A DNA stretch of 64,000 nucleotides, from assembly GCA_930990975.1 (NCBI GenBank), contig CAKNRR010000004.1, forward strand, positions 1 to 64,000. The letters run 5' to 3'. The DNA is from an uncultured Clostridia bacterium. Its GTDB lineage: Bacteria; Bacillota; Clostridia; Christensenellales; UBA1242. A program made the translations under genes and the position numbers. The notes beneath the pieces were generated by a model. It saw nothing but the letters and a program-made list of their open reading frames with translations, made no database searches and was not told the origin of the DNA. Positions 61,201 to 64,000 of the stretch are shown piece after piece. Position 1 is the stretch's first letter; each line of letters starts with the position of its first letter.

Positions 61201-62561
61201 ATATCGTCATTATTCGCACTTACAAACTTGAAGTTGAATGATCTGTCTGTTAATACATTCCAAGTGAAGTATGTCGTTCCGTTTTCTTTTGGATAGTTAT
61301 AATAGAATTTTGGCGAGTTATCAATCGTTGTCCCCGATTCTTGATAAATGGAAGCCAAACCATATCCAACTCTTTCCTTATAACCAGGATGAGCCGCAAA
61401 AAATTCGCTATAAGATTCATCATACTTGAAAGTTACTGTGCTGTTTCTAGCATCATATCCGCTCCCATAGTTAAATGAATTCTTTATGTTTGTTGCTGTA
61501 AAATCAGAATCTGTAATTGTAATTGCAGCTTCATCATTTACAGTTTTTGAACCTGTAAATTTATATCCAACCCTATAATAATATGGCATGTTTGCATTTT
61601 GTCCTACATTTACTCTAAGTCTTGGATTATATGATACAAACAAAGGATTTGTTACTGATGTTCCATAATCTGCAAAACCAGCTGTTGTAACAACTCTCAA
61701 TCTCTTAGCATTTGTATCTATCCAATTGTTATCCCCCCTTCTAAATATGGCATTGCCACTAATTACATAATAAACAACAGTTCCGTTTGTTGTTACACCA
61801 TCACCTGTGAATGAGCCTCTTGTGCTTTCAGTTTTAACTGCTGTGCTTGTATATCCACCAGAAGCATGAGATTTGCTAAAGAAGAAAGTACATCCAGATG
61901 AAGTTCCTATTGTTTTTATTGTACTTTTATCTGCTCTCATATCAAAACATGCAATAAATTCTGTATTTTTAGCATTTCCAACAAGAGCACCTTTTGTTTT
62001 AGATGAATTTATATAACATGAATCTTTAATAATAAGTTCAGAAATAGAAGCACCCTTAGTGTTTCCAAAAAGACCGGCTGCACTTGCTGAGTCAACCATA
62101 TTGTCATCAATGTTTATGTTTGAAATTGAGTAGCCTTCTCCAAGGAAAACACCTTCGAATGGATGTGCGGCAGTTCCAATAGGTGTCCAAATAGCCCCAG
62201 ACAAGTCAATATTTGCTGCAAGGATAAAGTTCCCAGAAGCATAAGCTGAATTTCCATTGTTTACATTGTAGGCAACATTGGCAAGTCCATTTGCTGTTTT
62301 TATTATATACATTCCTCTTCCGTAAACATTACCATTATAAACTATATCGTTTTCATTTGCATTCAAAACAATTTCGTCAGCAATCCAGCTGTTCCCTTCA
62401 CTTGGTGCATTTAAATCAACAGAAGAACTTTCTTCTGCTGAAAGTGAAGCTTGATCTGCTTTTGCCACCTTTTTGAAATTTGTTGGCACAAGACAAAAAA
62501 TACCTGCCATAAAAAGCAAGAGTGCCAGACAATAAAAACTTTTAAGAACTTTTCTAAACAT
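43224..62561 (-). CDS. Giant (6,445-aa) modular cell-surface protein
   Basis: One uninterrupted frame of 19.3 kb. The signal peptide ends at AKA (residue 35). Residues about 100-150 form a GLUG-like module (WTPIG...PFEG). The body is a chain of beta modules: InlB_B-like repeats (GWKY, WQ and VTF motifs) and four YDG-type modules (KIFDQT, KEYDGN, KVFDRT, KNYDET) with SANY or AGNY-type ends. About residues 2,000-3,300 and 3,930-5,100 are a diverged duplicate. A second GLUG-like module (WEPIG...PFNG) lies near 6,360. A membrane helix (6,405-6,431) and RRNRKKK tail anchor the end; I see no LPxTG. AAGGAG precedes the ATG. Likely an adhesin or stalk; ligand unknown. Confidence 0.85.
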   Translation of the reverse strand: MFRKVLKSFYCLALLLFMAGIFCLVPTNFKKVAKADQASLSAEESSSVDLNAPSEGNSWIADEIVLNANENDIVYNGNVYGRGMYIIKTANGLANVAYNVNNGNSAYASGNFILAANIDLSGAIWTPIGTAAHPFEGVFLGEGYSISNINIDDNMVDSASAAGLFGNTKGASISELIIKDSCYINSSKTKGALVGNAKNTEFIACFDMRADKSTIKTIGTSSGCTFFFSKSHASGGYTSTAVKTESTRGSFTGDGVTTNGTVVYYVISGNAIFRRGDNNWIDTNAKRLRVVTTAGFADYGTSVTNPLFVSYNPRLRVNVGQNANMPYYYRVGYKFTGSKTVNDEAAITITDSDFTATNIKNSFNYGSGYDARNSTVTFKYDESYSEFFAAHPGYKERVGYGLASIYQESGTTIDNSPKFYYNYPKENGTTYFTWNVLTDRSFNFKFVSANNDDMTFNAWTGNDFKVSVSQQGNSALKNTQDGTYYRVEKVNSSTSVVIKFTLKPGYEVSLVNKNADDGEDGLGGIDKVEQMPDSSQTSGVYTNFINFTGQDPNYSASNKNNDSYKRVSTSIVQDNPGAGFNAPRSYTVTINNIVGTNGNIFIAVQRVTQKVNVNFKIPVYGSEAIGFTCDEGVFKINGKVAFTFGLLDATNKITTKIDITKVSGTSYSASFEIKDGDNVRFGFVTSTDWRYFVLDHSFDREGLDFKYEGFKTVDVLDKAYAKEGVYSTRTNVESVIESSTVEFVIGQLRTFVNVKYVLDGAEVANDTKLKGVFLTINGLGGLGQGATAYPSLYMGTGESGNESYLGDTFTVTPNGYYRPTEILITGGNSQSQSIDIAGSNTGTASVFTVLYTGQSDPIYTITITLEAITHDIGNESFSLTLKDGLDGTSKNYDFTNNADFINTLFTIEFSKNSGILPEETFTVTIRLTNLGKALLYGSENDFVMDNNSGETVDGKLKGEIVSKTAPAVDDNSGVFSFDYKSGTNDYKFNLIFTFKQVEIRVNGLVDSTTHSPIDNMLANEVILPTTYRYGTDEGNTTPRLYGANGAGFGGISIHSQYFLVGWYLSNGNVVSANTSDYQSILYDTNLMEGYKALTSVNNSSFSIAVNGIVTPRTVHVTLTHGEVGKGELNDLTTHELTLEYGKLLSIPRYYTNLGYTFAKWLAFDSADNSITLQTGDIIDSLTVSGGNWGKLFGADSDDNNTWTSFYNNNDQDNITNNSQVDITLVAQWNAINYNINIDNGTSTHDASFQIGDKIYFETTNQKNGTGRFTVYRADNNGSFTVTSVQNVTGSSIEGYLSTGFSIQESSATFEKITNLISSGVGVEFILTLDNFKALLGVTNTSAESEFIGKTFNLTTERKLATYKVYIEGSTENYYNILINEDSADGLWGKDSTGVYVVVTYSEIPTLLDSTSPDFIFAFFDGTLDHDGKISIERNGYKFSGKFEGNSFDPKVPFNTTSDITVRPVFTRVDTMAQANIAWTDDVGALADKIFYLLNSHDITKGSLSDKVTSTEHQIDGSALILSNGDRLANYGFLVTYKDGSDKVDTINSETIYNINKLFTATNFDIQFFVTMENSLLDSNANKTYTVSSNPLSFEMKKNAFEFEENFVGIYNGTEQFVPATSEAGYPNANNYGTTYLKYSWSGEADDASRTSFDTSLIFNTANTNSIKVVDDYSVGSDRKISFNIYKGYFDSNGDVNGVSVSSSTVWSNLIEGVSRDGSNYSYIYTGLDIVKARFTISFGETSTYYFDNTTLIVYTHSLGNVSFSIGNVTFTYNLTDIIYIGSAISQDTTFTGADNSNVFEVRGLKVNGQDYANVSGSFEYVLDGTFNLLDSANALKLTYSPRYLTAANGKLSDTLNIDYKGSTETLYIDIDNVVVGNANEGDIIFTSSSSSQGTLQVANQVLFSFVNNYSSNLRIFVNKGLLNTYTLNYDICVDISTDRLLSLTLLTWNTSSNPASYQDILNTEFSDPAGNNIPKQNFEVLSTSTDATTFAILTDVKRVNINYNGGNNAGAVSESVYVSAQAAYTHTNPTHDYAGLSFDGYSYNSADITLTEGVGNWTFAVSDGGSPVNITALWKLNSVVASQKQTTFDFKASLTTQVLAISDIADITTLIGGTFEYTLAKEGGRTFTSTSNEFILGDASNRLPVSLSGEYTFTIKLTYTNAAQGSQTASTPFKVKLEITTNEIGIEDATPDTLVFNNKDRKDNILVNVRQNGATNETVTLNSLMSIGTGKYGVTTTIAEGNSVMNAGAYNISIAVATGYEEFFSVESGKGRIQVSIEKFNIVLSKYQSQISVGKPFGTQEPNPITYTINVTENSDDVRLNFERETGEAIGRYRLTTATIADDADKVNYTLDTTGYEAYFEITVPTTNLKIELDGSLNFVYNGNALVINDIEYDSVLRKYKIVASAGGEEVTQTFNMYYTSEANVIQIPEEEKVKYAEYIQFVLADNNSKNVGEYGFTVSLTEAGKALGWNGVEIVNTANAKVVISERTITVNSITKIFDQTNTFTWTNNIQNEGIDLAVSNIVDGDVITISGTISESLAGEQNVLNMKLDDISEANYILSYAPDMKALVNPSQEEVTVTSTASTNGVVYGLIKENSDLASVILKNIPLAYNGGAINNIYINVDSYVVTNGDYSNGDYLKVGERTIEFTLSSKNYTFTQSVGAVGQVYEETFTITFNVNKLQITITNSTQTITKEYDGNADLLQAFVNQNVNANNGYYTSNGILSGDYIKVVSGTYENELIGSGKKINLLNFDPTNDDSSNYDIDYSSVKGNIGNVELKFNKNPEPDDYTFVEDGEGFGNTGSISLPYTGNVDNDIINKLLDQSNFLTRKGYKQIGWKYDGVEVSTTMSNKADFLQDAVDGKATGITIDAIWQIDEYTITIVRNQSSLSPDLADSLTVTYYSSLNPEDISVTANEGYTFEGVKLSSENGVLNQTVNSTNVGSFNISKITGDMTVTIVTEEISIKIIIDYNNPEQGLTISASGSGWENTTERVLSYSQLIGSNLPTLTIDQANTFDFTHWTLNDSVNEGANIWERLGTPPTQDDLKGYTFVANWSEAALTINMTVGNGAIVNVYKDSVSEGNKLTPQGNIYNIHYNDNLVFDVVGNDWYKWTNLTINGNYQNFAGNTTATQATTGQFSLKAKGNLDITVFIDEIVVSILTNYEVPFASQVNEAVGANNTEYKISLGDVSIGEVVTVYTATAGTYEQDYWTVGAEKTRYDFIDKIQAMIISVLGDIPTMDSSLTLDAHWKGLEYTVTFYKNSENAEFVSDETFESGADGAIRTYIYGDRMTTLPELDEIVEEGMVYTWTNDNGETYVANQVFSTTAPSADLTMKITANWRNDVYDVTFIYEGITNRDKVEQVVFEDQEYISGTVLQAIYGQRKEFTLTLSTGYEVDRANVVINPDTNADFEVNGNTFSIINITEDVVVTLAIKAKDYKITIQESGYENINTTELDVAFDENILSKFEALTFDRSGYDIQALYSGRTVFATRSGSSWTFNGSFVQNNIYKHDGSLTLKPVYKANDSYITAVVTPVSDLVYNSADQTIANAVITTLTSSEQVVVGQILANGDRVLDIYYMLNGSRIEESADLSLIYRDALLNQTLVLVIEVQDTLAIDETKVTYKSAEVQVNIAKSDILTSGGNLESYYSGTSTFNATESNAYGTLQFTKGEAITELALSRVEIVDDLGLYDARSEKYNVKYYLSVIGSNFKVENYNNLTKDPDSNLYIYEVQDIQATIVVTPITLTFNEKAFENGQAQQVTSIQVTKPQFVSNFVVTINSIFTASEAVGNYTTAEQFDIDATITRDDLDKKSNFVFVIDGGFEIVASANAYVIDTGAKYFDTQKVEDYNSINTTVVSFRYLSTSQNITGSYFNYMEGGELIFSISSNGSYKPLIQVANGKEISFTFNIDGTMAVLAWTNDTTVDTLKGMLNVLETEGSRRITNTFTGASNYYPVVTDYKAVVLNYGDKNAAADVAYVQLGSSVEVPQPSWTGFLFSNWDTAGSSVTANGNTISANANARITYTTIVAIWELDNPAASVVNDTVTRSAKVDKGAMTDYIMASDVIGVDGISNINTTDITYTYTWVRGADALYTGETNFEVPANTTSSGEYNLIITASKDNYISKSTTLTFNIAITKLDIGELTVTGTQFIYTNQDYIDKISINISGNGIGDVGLRDVLDKQDEKTYYFTLSGKDNTEIRNAGRYTITLGLDDTVFNAKEFSQEIIILEYTYILDQNEIPTDKTTKPFGTVDPDFRFVLSVDYSEGGYDYGAGPAEDTTITLTRESGESVGSYSFTGATSSNDDNINIQINGCYFSITPSNETLNIKIDSKLSMTYNGSNPTFVTNYDAESGKWTIAIGQSVATISLTMTSASGTDQQLSPELYMLALKNLLFTMPNALDVGLYQDGEFVVTAQDGANFTKFSVVGQVEITQLGLVISSVNKVFDRTTDITAQTSVVFGNLVGSDDVKLSGQFNSPLVGTNIGFNSLTLTGAKAGNYYIANPDITGTITKLAITNVNLVVGISDFTYGQISSNTAIKDLLTLVGSQTLTLDGVTSDLANNFVSISSFSVSPEYLSSSNNLRAMQVPVVFTITSDNFTFNGETFTTYQIIFNITRFDLDLSALSVEISKNYDETDKLPDTLSPNLDRFIFEGDDVSIDMENSHYDNANIGKNKVVTIVIQGDDSANYNVTGDIRGSINEYTITFNVNATTEHADLVTDGAFVKDGLTPNVRNPLFTFSYPNTTDPNELIAQMTYPTRTGYKAIGWKYMGEDGNYADITADNILELLRNIAFDDTNVDASITIYTVWQIEDYKIDVIGNNISSFEITGDYYNPDNQTARYFSDVQISVVADKGFKIGLFNVKTGNYSEATLDDTGRNEGVATIKGVGSAITFEVTMYEIQITINIDRNIPQYTNQTDKNDTEITYNYSDLSNVTIDNLPKLTVTDGTYTHSGYSYGDDDTMITDQTLQEIVDFLLPNLEEDGSITIKAQWQGVEYEISFTVDQGSISGTNPIHAIYGSPISETLPTAVLPGRTGIWTDDNGVEYRDGDVFHTIGQNEGGVWKTTLHATWQNNTYALTVEFDEKQTVYVDGRPISTGSTFDVTYSETDITFTINSSEGYSYSFNTSALNGDYEEDSASKSVTIRNLVNDGTLTIVTERAQNRLQLINTKVADLTVLIDDQEQAKDITEFLVYTESTVKIVYNAVKGYEFLVNQANPNDNSASLSGSGIITTELSNDGKTLTLTWTGFTNQGTIIVAAKAGLNDVVIPDISQYYSSLSMNGASVDVTGYVYQARTDETLTIEAVLKYGYKDGILTSSIEELIESQECTYTRTDGNYRLRATLNGINEGFSLDFTASPRTYNFAISVKEGQEEFGEITSQATQTVAFGSDLALGSNTLRDDYIFAGWEFNGTILDYNENTSITLTEGLKSMLESVQLDGTINIFATYKEKKGIITFKAGNRGEFAFYQDGTESITINGGQSLDYEVKLETNIMLKLTPDEGYEFDVLNIDGALAQEDSDYTYDRETNTITIFLKAIDPIQSIEVLFKASDAYVHVQAAVQINYQLTYGTDVGGKVYIANEEGEKLDDSYYLDADGTMYFDYRLLSHTDDTIYFVAEPVSGFNVVLSTTTSGVVISEFDFNGVHIFSFSGIKDGTEILAIFTAVENTINVQFALDGMTDVVYAGRIMVDTASLLVRASGNNSSVVTVNAITGATVDMTINSQFSYNLMRDENGRLKYKIVYGDEEFDEGSIDVGFVSESDPYQNGFTNTSTFVISNVNADATIYIYVEPKVYDLVFYVNESTQVRMTDALVYGESFSLDSLTEEERATVFSTRAGFTLGGYYTLQAGQGVQYVDGKGNVLKEWRETGYSYNGLGYVTNSNFDPDTQTFTIYAAWLYDKSTITIDFNPEGFDDNLGGANIKDIVVNIDQTAHWISQDNKWYAEITAGATLKIQAYEYEGYEFKYWLVSVDGGEPVEKGASFEMSFTQGNYIIQAVYYPKFTLTVSGSGTSSLLQDGVALTGSSFDTSKYVTLEALPAEGYNFLYWENTATGEQITGEYNPTTGRYTYTFDTFITSPLNLVAVFEGKPVNVNIDTSNAGQVHNILGVYIDNEQVDNGNIIQAKVGQEIKIEAIKRWGYDFEFIGAQFNRVFNSNTSTYTFTYIINSTDLIFNGTGYDLNILVNATREDINITFNYKVENAVDDNEVVRAGSLYFEDSTGAQSIVNVGSNFNVQFGSPSILKVYASTNYVVSGIIVNDGILEHDITGLFTNGQLAINDSFILNYPSYELTIEITFSRLVWTSEEYRAKELMGSGSESDPYIIRDASEMAFVAYAVNNGLSHNGLRYSDAVYQVVADIDFYGKYWEPIGTEENPFNGTMFIDSYEMSNITLYRTYTNPELSFGGLFWHVTENANITQDTMTLVIVLSVVGGLILLLLLILLIVLLVRRNRKKKMEDIANA

Positions 62562-63138
62562 AATCTACTCCTTGAACTTAATTTTGCGATTCGTAATTAT
62601 TGCTAGATTAATTATAATATATTTAAGGCGACAAAAGCAAACAAATTTATACAAATTTAGTGCCTATTTTATAATAATATTTATTATATAAGCCTAAAAT
62701 ATACATGACGCAAAATAGTTTCTTATACTTTGGTCATTTTCACCATTTCAAATAAATGATTTTTGCTTAATCAAAAGGATGTTAACTCTTTAAATTTATC
62801 GTCAAAAAAAAAATGACAAATTATGCCGAATTCTTTAGAATATCGTAGAATTATTGTGAATTTTTTAGATAATTTTTATACCATTTTGTTTATTGTAAAA
62901 TCATGTCGTAAACTAAGGAAAATCTTTCATATTTCAACAATTTAAAACAAAAAAATAAAACAAAGAATCTTCTTTTTTTTAGTAAATATAGGACAAATAA
63001 AGGATTTATATAGAAAACATACAAAGTGCACCGGTTGCAATCCACACATCTACAAATTATAATCTCCATAATAACCTCTAAAATTGCTTAACAAAAGTAT
63101 TTCTATCACAAAGCTCCAAATTTATTTAAAATATTTAT
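62562..63138. other. Spacer between the giant gene and trpS
   Basis: 577 bases without a supported frame. On the minus strand a TATAAT at about 62617-62612 is a good -10 for the giant gene, with a leader of about 45 bases. TTTTGTCGCC, similar to a 0A box, overlaps the -35/-10 region. The rest is AT-rich without a clear element. Confidence 0.5.
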
Positions 63139-63167
63139 TTGACAGCAAAAGCTTATATGTGTATACT
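63139..63167 (+). promoter_or_regulatory. Promoter of trpS
   Basis: TTGACA (63139-63144), a 17-bp spacer and TATACT (63162-63167). AAAGGA and ATG follow within 25 bases. No T-box leader is present. Confidence 0.75.
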
Positions 63168-63191
63168 TTACAAATAAAGGAAAATTTGATT

Positions 63192-64000
63192 ATGAAAGAT
63201 ATAATTTTGACAGGAGATAGACCAACTGGGAATTTGCATTTAGGACACTATGTCGGCTCAATCAAAAACAGACTAAAGTTTCAAAATCAGGGGGATTTTG
63301 ATAAGTTTTATATCATGATTGCAGACACCCAAGCCTTAACGGACAATGCAGATAGAGTTGATAAGGTAAAAAATAATATAATCCAAGTTGCTATAGATTA
63401 TATTTCTGCGGGAATTGACCCAGAAAAGGTGACAATTTTTATTCAATCTTTAGTGCCTGAGCTTTTTGAAATGACTTCATATTTTATGAATCTTGTAACT
63501 GTTTCTAGACTTCAAAGAAATCCTACAATCAAGGATGAAATAAAGCAAAGAGGCTTTGTTAAATCTATGCCTGTCGGCTTTTTAACATACCCAGTATCCC
63601 AAGCTGCCGACATTCTTGCTTTTAAAAGCACAATAGTCCCTGTTGGTGAAGACCAGTTGCCAATGATTGAACAGACGCGAGAGATTGTCAATTCATTCAA
63701 TTATACTTACAAACCAGAAAAAACAGTTTTTGCAATGCCTAAGGCAATACTTCCAGAAAGTGCTGTTTGCAAAAGACTTCCAGGACTGGATGGAAAAGTA
63801 AAAATGTCCAAATCCGCAGGAAATGCAATATACCTTTGTGATGATAAAGCAACAATAAAGCAAAAAATTATGTCAGCTTACACCGATCCAAACCACATAA
63901 AAGTTTCAGATCCAGGACAAATTGAAGGAAATATTGTGTTTTCTTATCTTGACGCTTTCTGTGAAGACCAACATTTTGCCAAATTCTTGCCAGATTACAA
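63192..64000 (+). CDS. trpS: Tryptophanyl-tRNA synthetase (5' part, runs off the window)
   Basis: 269 codons of a class Ic synthetase are visible out of about 330. The HIGH-type motif is GDRPTGNLHLGHYVG at residues 8-22. IADTQALTDNA and VGEDQLPMIEQTREI bind tryptophan and ATP. The KMSKS motif is intact (GKVKMSKSAGNAIYL). The ATG has AAAGGA 11 bases upstream, and a consensus promoter. The gene is cut by the right edge. Confidence 0.95.
   Translation, partial: MKDIILTGDRPTGNLHLGHYVGSIKNRLKFQNQGDFDKFYIMIADTQALTDNADRVDKVKNNIIQVAIDYISAGIDPEKVTIFIQSLVPELFEMTSYFMNLVTVSRLQRNPTIKDEIKQRGFVKSMPVGFLTYPVSQAADILAFKSTIVPVGEDQLPMIEQTREIVNSFNYTYKPEKTVFAMPKAILPESAVCKRLPGLDGKVKMSKSAGNAIYLCDDKATIKQKIMSAYTDPNHIKVSDPGQIEGNIVFSYLDAFCEDQHFAKFLPDY

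Noticed and set aside
44422..62476. Many plus-strand open frames inside the giant gene
   Set aside because: Antisense shadows caused by the long Thr/Ser/Asn-rich coding strand. Cys-rich, no ribosome sites.
1..64000. tRNA or rRNA genes
   Set aside because: No T-loop GTTCGANTC with a matching acceptor stem was found by reading the spacers.

Overview
The window is low-GC, AT-rich DNA of a Gram-positive, spore-forming (or recently spore-forming) member of the Clostridia. The evidence is a set of sporulation genes in a recognisable arrangement (yabP-yabQ-divIC, spoIIE followed by tilS, cwlD, and a Spo0A-family regulator), an Asp/Asn T-box operon with a three-gene GatCAB amidotransferase, AGGAG-type ribosome binding sites and U-tract terminators. 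I cannot name the species. I saw no tRNA or rRNA gene, CRISPR array, insertion sequence or prophage block.

Layout. 1-4.3 kb is an accessory, partly decayed segment: two genes with HEPN-like R-x4-H motifs (one carries two of them), an unrecognised 300-aa gene, and remnants of a YwaF-like membrane gene and others. 4.3-5.1 kb is the spore/division operon yabP-yabQ-divIC (minus). 5.2-6.4 kb has an RluA-type pseudouridine synthase and an acidic hypothetical. 6.55-11.8 kb is a T-box, an archaeal-type aspartyl-tRNA synthetase and gatC-gatA-gatB, which together make a route for tRNA-dependent asparagine (and glutamine) formation. 12-14.5 kb holds three tandem paralogues of an unrecognised repeat family, one with a nonsense codon. 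At 14.6-14.87 kb there is a candidate structured non-coding RNA with its own promoter. 14.9-19.7 kb has a frameshifted YgjV-like gene, tilS and spoIIE. 19.8-23.9 kb has an inositol-phosphatase-like gene, a membrane protein overlapping a guanylate-kinase-like gene, and a lysoplasmalogenase-family gene. 24.3-28.5 kb is an aldehyde dehydrogenase / Fe-alcohol dehydrogenase / DegV operon facing a TetR regulator, with palindromic operators between them. 29-32.2 kb has an M16 peptidase, an unknown gene and cwlD.

32.3-36.9 kb is the most dynamic region. A DUF4417 gene and an HNH-type gene lead into a tandem array of small secreted-toxin-like C-terminal domains, each followed by a CxxC zinc-ribbon, probably immunity, protein. 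Two units share a perfect 67-bp direct repeat and a third unit is decayed. A different toxin/immunity-like pair lies between them. 37-39 kb has a C-terminally anchored small surface protein and a coiled-coil fibre protein. 39.4-42.4 kb has a small membrane protein, a radical SAM protein, an Smr-domain protein and a Spo0A-like regulator whose phospho-acceptor Asp is replaced by Glu. 43.2-62.6 kb is one uninterrupted 6,445-residue cell-surface protein built from bacterial Ig/InlB-like and YDG-type modules with a large internal duplication. The window ends inside trpS.

Recurring themes. (1) Several operon ends carry blocks of 100-200 bp with almost no G or C. (2) Several genes have a canonical promoter whose start point falls on the ATG, so they should be leaderless. 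(3) Three accessory genes are frameshifted at A7-A8 tracts, whereas the 19.3-kb giant frame is intact, which argues against simple sequencing error.
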